Notes: a model not told the origin generated them from the letters alone. A stretch of 9,312 bases of DNA from Chloroflexota bacterium (GCA_021813085.1 JAKAMA010000065.1:1-9312); one strand, 5' to 3'. Counted from the stretch's first letter, positions 1-5,519 are shown. Made by a program: numbers and translations.

Positions 1-271
1 GAAGCCTTCGCCGCGGCTCTCGGACAAGGAGAACGCCGCCGTAGACTTCGCGCGCATCGTCGGGCGCCGGCCGGCGGCGGTCACCGACGCGATGGTCGAG
101 GGGCTCCGGGCCGCGGGTTGGACCGACGCGGAGATCGTCGAGATCGTGGCGTCGGTCGCCCTCATGCGGTACACGACGACGGTGGCCAGCGCGCTCGATG
201 TGCCGCTCGAGAAGGCCATGGAGGGCGTGGGTGTGAGTTGCGGGGTCCCGCTCGACCGTCGCGACCGTTGA
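1..271 (+). CDS. Carboxymuconolactone decarboxylase (CMD/AhpD-like) family protein, 3' end only
   Basis: The reading frame is open from base 2 to a TGA at 269-271 and gives 89 C-terminal residues; the start lies outside the window. The fragment has the all-helical pattern seen at the C-terminus of CMD-domain proteins: a helix with SDKENAAVDFARIV, then a DAMVEGLRAAGWTDAEIVEIVASVALM stretch (split here as DAMVEGLRAAGW plus TDAEIVEIVASVALM), then an ALDVPLE tail. In this family the redox CxxC or catalytic Glu/His region sits further upstream, so it cannot be inspected here, and I cannot tell a peroxidase-like (AhpD) member from a gamma-carboxymuconolactone decarboxylase. The family assignment rests on sequence resemblance only. 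A long non-coding gap separates the gene from cobO, so an operon with it is doubtful. Confidence 0.7.
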   Translation, partial: KPSPRLSDKENAAVDFARIVGRRPAAVTDAMVEGLRAAGWTDAEIVEIVASVALMRYTTTVASALDVPLEKAMEGVGVSCGVPLDRRDR

Positions 272-388
272 ACGCACCCGGGACCATCGCTTCGTGACCG
301 GGTCGTCGCGCGCGTTGGCAGCCGCGTGCAGGATCGGGTGGGCCCGCTGGGAGAGCAACGCGGACGATCGCCGACGGCTCGCCGCACG

Positions 389-419
389 GGGTCGTCGGCA
401 CGCGCCGAGTGCCCGACCC
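389..419 (+). other. Bulged RNA hairpin upstream of cobO
   Basis: GGGTCG (389-394) plus GGCAC (397-401) pair perfectly with GTGCC (409-413) plus CGACCC (414-419). This gives an 11-bp stem with a 2-nt TC bulge and a 7-nt loop. There is no T-tract after it, so it is either a weak terminator for the upstream gene or a leader structure. The pairing is seen directly; any function is a guess. Confidence 0.35.
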
Positions 420-585
420 TCCTCGCCCAGCGCTCGCAACATGCTCCACTGACACGCGCGGGGCCGCAGGCACCGCGCGGCGCTGGGGTGTACGGTGTAG
501 CCATGCGGATGCCCGCGCATCCGCGCACCGGGTTCGAGCAGGGCGCCGCGACCGGCGGCACGCCCGCACCCGTCCCGCGAGCATC

Positions 586-592
586 GGGGAGG
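586..592 (+). promoter_or_regulatory. Ribosome binding site of cobO
   Basis: GGGGAGG lies 7 nt before the ATG at 600-602, a good Shine-Dalgarno at normal spacing. It fixes the cobO start and indicates that this mRNA has a leader, unlike the apparently leaderless merR and phosphatase genes in the same window. Confidence 0.7.
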
Positions 593-599
593 CCGACTG

Positions 600-1145
600 A
601 TGGGCGAAGACAGGCCAGCGAAGGAGCCGCGGAAGTCGCTGGTCATCGTCAACACGGGCAACGGCAAGGGGAAAACCACGGCCGCGCTCGGCGTGCTGTT
701 TCGCGCCTGGGGGCGCGGCCTCCACGTCTGCATGCTCCAGTTCATCAAGAGCACGACCTCCAACTACGGCGAGAACCGCGCCGCCGAGAAGATGGGCATC
801 GAGATCATTTCGCTCGGCGGCGGCTTTACGTGGCTCTCGAAGGACATCGAGAAGGACAAGGCGCTCGCGCGGGAGCTGTGGGAGACGTGCAAGGCGAAGA
901 TCGCCTCGGGCGACTACGACATCGTTGCGCTCGACGAGTTCACCTACCCGCTGGCGTATGGCTGGCTGCCGGTGTCGGACGTCATCGACTTCCTGAAGAC
1001 GCGCCCGAAGCGGACCCACGTGATCATCACCGGCCGCGACGCGCCACAGGAGCTGATCGACTACGCCGACCTCGTGACGGAGATGCGCGAGGTCAAGCAT
1101 CCGTTCCAGCAGGGCATCAAGGCGCAACCGGGCATCGAGTTCTGA
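600..1145 (+). CDS. cobO: Cob(I)alamin adenosyltransferase (corrinoid adenosyltransferase, CobA/CobO/BtuR type)
   Basis: This 181-residue protein transfers the 5'-deoxyadenosyl group of ATP to cob(I)alamin or cob(I)inamide, making the coenzyme form of B12 in the cytosol. Residues 20-27 (GNGKGKTT) are the P-loop of this family, which binds ATP in an unusual orientation. A Walker B-like YDIVALDEF follows at about 106-114, then [19 protein letters not shown] at 144-162 and the typical C-terminus [16 protein letters not shown]. The length matches other CobO/BtuR proteins, and the start is set by a GGGGAGG Shine-Dalgarno. No other cobalamin biosynthesis gene is in the window, so a role in salvage or final activation is as likely as de novo synthesis. 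This fold is distinct from the PduO and EutT types, so the family call is firm. Confidence 0.95.
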   Translation: MGEDRPAKEPRKSLVIVNTGNGKGKTTAALGVLFRAWGRGLHVCMLQFIKSTTSNYGENRAAEKMGIEIISLGGGFTWLSKDIEKDKALARELWETCKAKIASGDYDIVALDEFTYPLAYGWLPVSDVIDFLKTRPKRTHVIITGRDAPQELIDYADLVTEMREVKHPFQQGIKAQPGIEF

Positions 1146-1196
1146 CGGCGGCACGCGGTGCCATCGAGGCGGGCGGCGCACGCGCGGCGCTGCCGC

Positions 1197-1209
1197 TACC
1201 CTGTCCGCG
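1197..1209 (+). promoter_or_regulatory. Possible -10 element upstream of the rhomboid gene
   Basis: TACCCT at 1197-1202 stands 7 nt before an ATG at 1210, the same geometry as the better-supported leaderless promoters at merR and the histidine phosphatase gene. I see no -35 hexamer at 16-18 bp. It would start transcription near 1210, giving a leader of about 155 nt for the rhomboid gene or a leaderless 52-codon ORF (1210-1368). Confidence 0.25.
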
Positions 1210-1368
1210 ATGCCGAAGCTGGTCGCCGCCGCCGTGGCGCGTCTCGCACCCGTCTGGCGCGCACCCTCCCGCCTGCGGGCGGCCGGAGGCGCGGCCCGTC
1301 CACGCGCCGGCGGGGTCTGGGCCGCCGGCGCTGTGCGGCCGGGCTGGTGCGAGGGCGGGCCCGCATGA
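1210..1368 (+). CDS. Possible 52-codon leader ORF overlapping the rhomboid start
   Basis: The ORF begins with ATG 7 nt after a TACCCT hexamer and ends in a TGA that overlaps the rhomboid ATG as ATGA (1365-1368). Its predicted product starts MPKLVAAAVARLAPVW and becomes Ala/Gly/Arg/Pro-rich, with no recognised family. Against it, second codon positions are very GC-rich, which is not typical of real genes in this window. It may be a translated leader coupled to the rhomboid gene, or simply chance. Confidence 0.2.
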   Translation: MPKLVAAAVARLAPVWRAPSRLRAAGGAARPRAGGVWAAGAVRPGWCEGGPA

Positions 1369-2132
1369 TCCCGATCCACGACAGCGTGCGCGGCCGCACG
1401 TTCCCCTTCGTCAACGTCGCGATCATCGCCGTCAACTTCGTCGTATTCTTCTACGAGCTCGCGCTCAGCCAGCATCAGGTCGCCCCCGGCATCACGCGGC
1501 TCGACACGTTCATCTACCGCTGGGGCAACATCCCCGCCTGCATGTTCGATGCGCTCGGCCACGCCACGCCGCTCAACGCGCAGGGCCTGCGCACCTGCGC
1601 GGACCAGCCGCAGCCGGTGCTCAGCGTCTTCACGGCGATGTTCATCCACGGCGGCTGGCTGCACATCCTCGGCAACATGCTGTTCCTCTGGATCTTCGGT
1701 GACAACGTCGAAGATGCCATGGGCCACCTACGCTACGCGGTCTTCTATCTCCTCGTCGGGGTGATCGCCGGGTCCGGCCAGGCGGCGGTCAGCGTCGATA
1801 GCCTCACGCCGGCGATCGGCGCGAGCGGTGCCATCGCCGGCGTGATGGGCGCGTACATCGTGCTCTACCCGGGGGCGACCGTCGCCGTGATCATCCCGAT
1901 CTTCTTCTTCATCCCGTTCCCGCTGCCGGCCTTCGTACTGATCGGCTTCTGGTTCGTCGCGCAGCTCCTGAGCGGCTACGCGTCGATCGGCGGCCGGGCC
2001 GTGGGCGCGAGCGGCGGCATCGCCTACTTCGCGCACATCGGCGGCTTTCTCGCCGGCGCGCTGCTCGTCCACGTGTTCGTCTGGGGCCGCCCGCGTCGCG
2101 CCGCCCGGCGACGCGCCGATGACGTCTGGTAG
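1365..2132 (+). CDS. Rhomboid family intramembrane serine protease
   Basis: The 255-residue polytopic membrane protein would cleave transmembrane segments of substrate proteins within the lipid bilayer. It opens MIPIHDSVRGRTFPFVN, a common start in this bacterial rhomboid subfamily, which is why I choose ATG 1365 and not the Arg-rich extension beginning at 1158. The first membrane helix is at about 16-34. The oxyanion/L1 signature HGGWLHILGN is at 95-104. The catalytic Ser154 is in GASG (152-155) on a later helix, and the partner His224 is in AYFAHIGGF. Further hydrophobic segments lie at about 122-142, 155-205 and 217-240, and an Arg-rich cytosolic tail closes the protein. Both catalytic residues are present, so it should be active. 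There is only a weak Shine-Dalgarno, and the neighbours give no hint of its substrate. Confidence 0.92.
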   Translation: MIPIHDSVRGRTFPFVNVAIIAVNFVVFFYELALSQHQVAPGITRLDTFIYRWGNIPACMFDALGHATPLNAQGLRTCADQPQPVLSVFTAMFIHGGWLHILGNMLFLWIFGDNVEDAMGHLRYAVFYLLVGVIAGSGQAAVSVDSLTPAIGASGAIAGVMGAYIVLYPGATVAVIIPIFFFIPFPLPAFVLIGFWFVAQLLSGYASIGGRAVGASGGIAYFAHIGGFLAGALLVHVFVWGRPRRAARRRADDVW

Positions 2133-2173
2133 AGGGGCGCGGCGGACAGAGCGCTGCTACTGCTACAATAACC

Positions 2174-2209
2174 TTGACGTACGCGTTAGATTCTGGTAGG
2201 GTGAGCCCG
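2174..2209 (+). promoter_or_regulatory. Leaderless promoter of the merR-type gene with imperfect operator in the spacer
   Basis: TTGACG (2174-2179) and TAGGGT (2197-2202) are separated by exactly 17 bp, and the ATG follows the -10 hexamer by 7 nt (2203-2209). Transcription should therefore start at or next to the start codon. An imperfect inverted repeat, TGACGT-AC-GCGTTA (2175-2188), overlaps the -35 and the spacer, where MerR-family proteins usually bind. Autoregulation is an inference from that position. Just upstream is a direct repeat TGCTAC-TGCTAC (2155-2166). Confidence 0.65.
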
Positions 2210-2701
2210 ATGGCCCAGAAGCGCACCGCCGGCGCCACGCCCCCGCCTCAGGCCGAGGCGTATCTGCAGATCGGCGAGGTCGCGGAGCGCACGGGGGTCA
2301 CCCAGCGCACGCTACGGTTCTACGAGGAGAAGGGCCTGCTCAAGCCGCCCTCTCGGCTCGAAGGCGGATTCCGCCTCTACTCCGAGGACGACGTCAAGCG
2401 CGTCGAGCAGATCAAGCGTCTCCAGACGCTCCTCGGCTTCACGCTCGCCGACATCAAGGAGATGGTCGAGGCCGAAGCGCTGAAGATGCAGCTCCACGCG
2501 GAGTACCGGAAGGACGCGGAGATCTCCGAGCGCCGCGCGAAGATCGCGAAGGCGATCGAGGTCACCGAGCGGCAGGTCGCGGTCGTCGATCAGAAGCTCG
2601 CGTCGCTCGGAGACATGAAGGCCAGCCTGGAGCAGAAGCTCTCCACGTACCGCGGCTGGGTCGCCCAGCTCGACGAGAAGGCCGCCGCCGGATCCCAATA
2701 G
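2210..2701 (+). CDS. MerR family transcriptional regulator
   Basis: The 163-residue protein has a short polar N-terminus, then a winged helix-turn-helix at about 19-87: LQIGEVAERTGVTQRTLRFY, the EEKGLLKP turn and FRLYSEDDVKRVEQI. A long coiled-coil dimerisation helix (about 95-150) is rich in Glu, Lys and Arg. There is no C-terminal ligand-binding domain and no cysteine anywhere, so a metal- or redox-sensing role like MerR, CueR or SoxR is unlikely. It resembles the small MerR proteins that control acyl-CoA or stress genes, but the ligand is unknown. I prefer ATG 2210 over an in-frame TTG at 2174 because the latter is inside the -35 box. A thiolase gene lies about 600 bp downstream on the other strand; regulation of it is possible but unproven. 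Confidence 0.88.
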   Translation: MAQKRTAGATPPPQAEAYLQIGEVAERTGVTQRTLRFYEEKGLLKPPSRLEGGFRLYSEDDVKRVEQIKRLQTLLGFTLADIKEMVEAEALKMQLHAEYRKDAEISERRAKIAKAIEVTERQVAVVDQKLASLGDMKASLEQKLSTYRGWVAQLDEKAAAGSQ

Positions 2702-2732
2702 TCCCCGGGCCTCGGCTGCCCGTGCGCCCCGG

Positions 2733-3104
2733 TCAGGAGTTCGGCTTCAGGACGAGCGGCGTCCGTCCGTTCTCGCCGCTGTCCTCCTCGTCGTCGTCAC
2801 CCTCGTCGTCCTCGTCGTCCTCGTCCTCCTCGGAGTAGACCCCGGCGTTCTCGCCGCGCCAGACGGTGACGACGAAGTCGTCGCGGTACGGGTCCGTCGT
2901 CAGCACCAGGCCCTCGTCGACTTCGCCGATCAGGTCCTGCAGCTCGTCGTCGTCGAAGTCGGGCGGCACACAGAGCGTCGCGTAGACCGCGCCCGACGCG
3001 GTGAAGTGGATGTCGACGCGGCCGACCGCGTCGCCGCCATCCTCGATGGTCCAGGCCTCCGAGTACGGCGTCCGCGACTCGCGCTCGAAGTGATACTCAG
3101 CCAT
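2733..3104 (-). CDS. Hypothetical protein with compact N-terminal domain and acidic C-terminal tail
   Basis: I do not recognise a named family. The 123-residue product starts MAEYHFERESRTPYSEAW and has an alternating strand pattern to about residue 47 (VGRVDIHFTASGAVYATLCV). An acidic helix (DDDELQDLIGEVDEGLV, 51-67) and a strand (DDFVVTVWRGENAGVY, 75-90) follow. From residue 91 to 108 almost every residue is Asp or Glu, and a short tail PLVLKPNS ends it. The start is chosen at 3104 because AAGGGA lies 6 nt upstream and a promoter precedes it; a longer in-frame start at 3296 would run through a terminator-like palindrome. The tail is encoded by near-repetitive GAC/GAG codons, which are prone to length change. 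The gene converges with merR, with only 31 nt between the stops. It is probably cytosolic, with no signal peptide or membrane segment. Confidence 0.75.
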   Translation of the reverse strand: MAEYHFERESRTPYSEAWTIEDGGDAVGRVDIHFTASGAVYATLCVPPDFDDDELQDLIGEVDEGLVLTTDPYRDDFVVTVWRGENAGVYSEEDEDDEDDEGDDDEEDSGENGRTPLVLKPNS

Positions 3105-3137
3105 GGCGCATCCCTTTCGCTGTGCGGCGTCAAGTGA

Positions 3138-3166
3138 AGCATACGCGGCGCGCCCGCGGGAGTGAA
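3138..3166 (-). promoter_or_regulatory. Promoter of the acidic-tailed hypothetical gene
   Basis: Read on the minus strand, TTCACT (3166-3161) and TATGCT (3143-3138) are separated by 17 bp, giving a start about 26 nt before the ATG. The leader carries an AAGGGA ribosome binding site at 3116-3111. The 8-mer AGTGAAGC occurs twice on the plus strand (3133-3140 and 3161-3168), touching the -10 and covering the -35, so it could be either a coincidence of promoter sequence or a protein site. Confidence 0.5.
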
Positions 3167-3247
3167 GCGGCGCGAGGCGCGCACCGCCGGCGGCCGAACA
3201 CAGGGGGCCGGGCAGGCCCGGCAGCGCGTCGTGGCGCACGGACGCCA

Positions 3248-3280
3248 GGACGGCCCCGGGCATGATGCCCGGGGCCGTCC
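3248..3280 (-). terminator. Perfect 16-bp inverted repeat after the thiolase gene, likely terminator
   Basis: The arm 3248-3263 (GGACGGCCCCGGGCAT) is the exact reverse complement of 3265-3280, with a single G at the centre. The RNA would form a very stable GC stem with a small loop. It begins 23 nt beyond the thiolase stop on the minus strand. There is no U-tract, so it would be a U-less terminator or a 3'-end protecting hairpin. Two smaller GC hairpins flank it (3207-3222 and 3279-3292). Confidence 0.6.
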
Positions 3281-3303
3281 GCCGTCCGGCGGGCATCCGC
3301 CGG

Positions 3304-4455
3304 CTACAGGCGCTCGATGATCGTCGCCGTGCCGATGCCGCCGCCGCAGCACATCACCTCGTGCCCGTAGCGGCCGCCGCTGCGCTCCAGCTCGTGGAGC
3401 AGCGTCGTCATCAGGCGCGCACCGGTGCAGCCGAGCGGGTGGCCGAGGGCGATGGCGCCGCCGTTGACGTTCACCTTCGACAGGTCGGCGCCCATCTCCT
3501 TCTGCCACGCGAGCACGACCGAAGCGAACGCCTCGTTGATCTCGATGCGGTCGAGGTCCTGGAACTTGAGGCCGGCCTTCTTGAGCACGGCCGGCGTCGC
3601 CGTGATCGGCCCGGTGAGCATCAGGTGCGGGTCGGAGCCCACGACCGCCTGCGCGACGATGCGGGCGCGCGGCCGCAGGCCCAGCTCCTTCGCCTTGCCG
3701 GCGGACATCAGCAGCACGGCCGCGGCGCCGTCCGTGATCTGGCTCGAGTTGCCGGCGTGGTGGATGCCGCCTTCGCCGAACGAGGGTTGCAGCGTCGCGA
3801 GCTTCTCGAGGGTGCTGTCGCGGATGCCCTCGTCCGTCTTGAAGATGCCCTTCACGCCCTCGTGCTCGACCTCGACCGGCACGATCTCCTTCTCGAACTT
3901 GCCGGCGTCGCGCGCGGCCTTCGCGCGGTTCTGGCTCTCGAGCGCGAAGCGGTCCGTGTCCTCGCGCGAGATGCCCCACTTGCGGGCGATGTTGTCGGCG
4001 GCGACCCCCTGCGAGGTCAGGTCGTACGTCGTCTGCATGTGCTCGGTGAAGGGGAAGCCGGCGACCTGCACGTTCGACCCCATCGGCACGCGCGACATCA
4101 CCTCGACGCCGCCGCCGATGGCGATATCAACCACACCTGCCGAGATGAGGTTCGCGGCGAAATGGATCGCCTGCTGGGCGGAGCCGCACTGGCGGTCCAC
4201 CGTCGTGCCCGGCACCTCGTACGGGAAGCCCGCCTCCAGGACGACGTTGCGGCCGATGTTCAACGCCTGCTCGCCGACCTGCGAGACGTTGCCGAACACG
4301 ACGTCGCCGACCATGCCGGGGTCGATGCCCGCGCGCGTGACGACCTCGCGCAGCACCTTCGCGCCGAGCGCCACCGGGTGCGTGCCCGAGAGCATGCCGT
4401 TCCGGCGTCCCATGGCGGTCCGCACCGCCTCAACGATGACTACGTCTGATGCCAC
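3304..4455 (-). CDS. Acetyl-CoA C-acyltransferase (thiolase)
   Basis: This 383-residue cytosolic enzyme catalyses CoA-dependent cleavage of a 3-ketoacyl-CoA, or the reverse condensation of two acyl-CoAs. All thiolase landmarks are present: nucleophile Cys90 in DRQCGSAQQA, HHAGNSSQITDGAAA at about 232-246, EINEAFA at 305-311, His339 in GHPLG, and Cys369 in MCCGGGIG, whose partner position is the second catalytic Cys. The length is usual for the family. The motif set (NSSQITDG, DPHLMLTGPITATP) looks more like degradative or steroid/fatty-acid thiolases than biosynthetic PhaA, but I cannot fix the substrate chain length. The start is GTG 4455, with a strong GAGGAGGG Shine-Dalgarno 7 nt before it. 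It is not beside a hydratase/dehydrogenase gene in this window, so it appears to be a stand-alone transcription unit. Confidence 0.95.
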   Translation of the reverse strand: MASDVVIVEAVRTAMGRRNGMLSGTHPVALGAKVLREVVTRAGIDPGMVGDVVFGNVSQVGEQALNIGRNVVLEAGFPYEVPGTTVDRQCGSAQQAIHFAANLISAGVVDIAIGGGVEVMSRVPMGSNVQVAGFPFTEHMQTTYDLTSQGVAADNIARKWGISREDTDRFALESQNRAKAARDAGKFEKEIVPVEVEHEGVKGIFKTDEGIRDSTLEKLATLQPSFGEGGIHHAGNSSQITDGAAAVLLMSAGKAKELGLRPRARIVAQAVVGSDPHLMLTGPITATPAVLKKAGLKFQDLDRIEINEAFASVVLAWQKEMGADLSKVNVNGGAIALGHPLGCTGARLMTTLLHELERSGGRYGHEVMCCGGGIGTATIIERL

Positions 4456-4462
4456 GCGAAAT

Positions 4463-4470
4463 CCCTCCTC
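4463..4470 (-). promoter_or_regulatory. Ribosome binding site of the thiolase gene
   Basis: GAGGAGGG on the minus strand lies 7 nt before the GTG start at 4455-4453. It is the evidence for the GTG start, which lacks a competing in-frame ATG nearby. Confidence 0.75.
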
Positions 4471-4483
4471 GTGTCCGTGCCGT

Positions 4484-4501
4484 CGCGACCACGTGGCCGC
4501 G
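4484..4501. promoter_or_regulatory. 18-bp palindrome in the thiolase leader, candidate operator
   Basis: CGCGACCACGTGGCCGCG is symmetric except for one base pair (A4488 against C4498-side partner C4497), with the perfect core CCACGTGG at 4489-4496. It sits between the possible thiolase -10 elements and the thiolase ribosome binding site, a position where a bound repressor would block transcription or an RNA hairpin would affect translation. The regulator is unknown. Confidence 0.4.
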
Positions 4502-4515
4502 CCGCGATTCTGCGA

Positions 4516-4548
4516 TCAGTCTACCGCCGGCTGCGGATTCAGACTACC
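4516..4548 (-). promoter_or_regulatory. Tandem -10-like repeats, possible thiolase promoter
   Basis: On the minus strand the 10-mers GGTAGTCTGA (4548-4539) and GGTAGACTGA (4525-4516) are repeated 23 bp apart. Each contains a TAGNCT hexamer that could act as a -10 element, and TTCGCA, about 17 bp upstream of the first, is a poor -35. The merR promoter contains the same word, GGTAGGGTGA, at its -10. Promoter function is inferred from that resemblance and from the position upstream of the thiolase gene. Confidence 0.35.
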
Positions 4549-4612
4549 CAGCGGCGCGGATCGTGCGAAAAACGAAGGAACGGTGCAGTCCCGCGATCGA
4601 TACGCCCGCCGC

Positions 4613-4647
4613 TTGTCCGAACAGCAGGGCGCCCGTACCTTGCCCGC
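4613..4647 (+). promoter_or_regulatory. Leaderless promoter of the histidine phosphatase gene
   Basis: TTGTCC (4613-4618) and TACCTT (4636-4641) are 17 bp apart, and the ATG at 4648 follows the -10 hexamer by 6 nt. There is no Shine-Dalgarno. This makes ATG 4648 the likely first transcribed codon and rules out upstream in-frame starts. Confidence 0.65.
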
Positions 4648-5379
4648 ATGAGGGACCCCGACCGCGACCCGGCGACGCAGCCGGCGCCGATCGACCCGAT
4701 GGCCTACTACTTTCAGGACGTGCTGCTGCTCAACCGGCCGGACGCCGTGCGCCTGTACCTGATCCGCCACGGGCAGTCGGGCGGCAACGCCGCCCGGGAG
4801 GCCGGGCGGGCGGTCGAGTACGACCCGCCGCTCACCGCCGTCGGCGAGGAGCAGGCGCGGCGGCTGGGCGAGCGGATGGCGCAGTACGGCGTCGACGCCA
4901 TCTACAGCAGCCCGCTCCAGCGCGCCTACAACACCGGGCTCGCCATCGCCCGACTCACCGGCCACGCGATCACCGTGCTCGACGACCTCCAGGAGATCAA
5001 CGAGCCGGCGCGGCGGGCCGGCACCGACGTCGAGACGGCGCCCCTGCCCGATGGCGTGACACACCAGGAGATCAAGCGGAAGTTCGAGCAGGAGCCGACG
5101 TGGGACAACCTCCCCGGCTCGGAGAGCAGCCGCAACTTCCGCGACCGTATCGTGCGCGCGATCGACCGCATCATCGAAGACAACCCGGGCAAGAAGGTCG
5201 CGGTCGCGTGCCACGGCGGCGTGATCCAGTCGTACATCGCGGAGATCCTCGGGCTGAAGAGCGACTTTCCGTTCTACTGCTTCAACGCGTCGATCACGTC
5301 GGTGCGCGCGGGTGGCGCGCGGCGCGTGCTCTGGCGCCTCAACGACCTCGCGCACCTCGACGGCATGCGGATGACGTGA
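4648..5379 (+). CDS. Histidine phosphatase family protein (phosphoglycerate mutase-like)
   Basis: This 243-residue enzyme belongs to the superfamily that transfers or removes phosphate through a phosphohistidine. The nucleophile motif LIRHGQS has Arg40-His41-Gly42. SSPLQRAYNT (87-96) supplies the second phosphate-binding Arg92, LQEINEP (114-120) the acidic catalytic residue, and VACHGGVI the second His189. The set is complete, so it should be active. Family members include 2,3-bisphosphoglycerate-dependent mutases, broad phosphatases (GpmB-like) and alpha-ribazole phosphatase CobC; the substrate cannot be read from the sequence. The 39 residues before RHG are longer than the usual 7-10 and include a hydrophobic FQDVLLL. 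A shorter start at ATG 4699 exists, but the promoter geometry favours 4648. cobO is too far away to argue for a CobC role. Confidence 0.88.
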   Translation: MRDPDRDPATQPAPIDPMAYYFQDVLLLNRPDAVRLYLIRHGQSGGNAAREAGRAVEYDPPLTAVGEEQARRLGERMAQYGVDAIYSSPLQRAYNTGLAIARLTGHAITVLDDLQEINEPARRAGTDVETAPLPDGVTHQEIKRKFEQEPTWDNLPGSESSRNFRDRIVRAIDRIIEDNPGKKVAVACHGGVIQSYIAEILGLKSDFPFYCFNASITSVRAGGARRVLWRLNDLAHLDGMRMT

Positions 5380-5420
5380 CGGCATCGCGCATCGCCCGCC
5401 GTACGCCGGAAGGCAAGACG

Positions 5421-5519
5421 ATGGCACCCGAACGTGCGTCCCGGGACGGGCCCGCACCCGCGAGGCGTATCGCCCGCCGGGGTCATGGGCGGATGGCCGC
5501 CAGACCGGCTGACCGCTGA
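5421..5519 (+). CDS. Possible 32-codon ORF coupled to the methyltransferase start
   Basis: ATG 5421, preceded by a weak GGAAGG at 5408-5413, opens a frame that ends with TGA 5517-5519, overlapping the methyltransferase ATG as TGATG. The product is Arg/Ala/Pro-rich and unlike any family I know. Since the methyltransferase has no Shine-Dalgarno of its own, translational coupling is conceivable, but such overlaps also arise by chance. Confidence 0.15.
   Translation: MAPERASRDGPAPARRIARRGHGRMAARPADR

Larger units (their letters stand above)
272..599. other. 328-nt intergenic region between the CMD-like gene and cobO, no convincing gene
   Basis: Short open frames here, such as one from GTG 409 to a stop at 598-600, encode Arg/Ala/Pro-rich sequence without family resemblance and look like chance ORFs in GC-rich DNA. 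The region holds a 6-bp inverted repeat ACCCGG (276-281)/CCGGGT (298-303) just after the upstream stop, a stronger hairpin at 389-419, and a possible -10 hexamer TACGGT at 491-496 without a recognisable -35. I looked for the conserved boxes of a cobalamin riboswitch, which would be logical before cobO, and did not find them. Confidence 0.6.

Noticed and set aside
1158..1364. An Arg-rich N-terminal extension of the rhomboid protein
   Set aside because: The family normally begins at MIPIHD (1365); the extension is composition-biased sequence upstream of the first membrane helix.
162..1727. A 521-codon open frame on the minus strand opposite cobO and the rhomboid gene
   Set aside because: It is Arg/Ala/Asp-rich without motifs and lies opposite two well-recognised genes; stop-free antisense frames are expected in GC-rich coding DNA.
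1990..2050. A second GASGG motif (residues 214-218) in the rhomboid protein as a duplicated active site
   Set aside because: This position normally reads GG[VI]AYxAHIGGF in bacterial rhomboids, so the resemblance to the catalytic GASG is probably accidental.
2765..2835. The GTC/CTC-rich stretch as a tandem repeat or CRISPR-like array
   Set aside because: It is simply the codon run for the acidic tail of the small protein; there are no spacers or regular repeat units.
3105..3296. A 64-residue N-terminal extension of the acidic-tailed protein
   Set aside because: It would be translated from the terminator hairpin and the promoter of the gene; the start at 3104 has a ribosome binding site.
3262..4449. 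A 395-codon plus-strand frame opposite the thiolase gene
   Set aside because: The thiolase on the other strand carries every catalytic motif; this frame is its antisense shadow and crosses the terminator palindrome.
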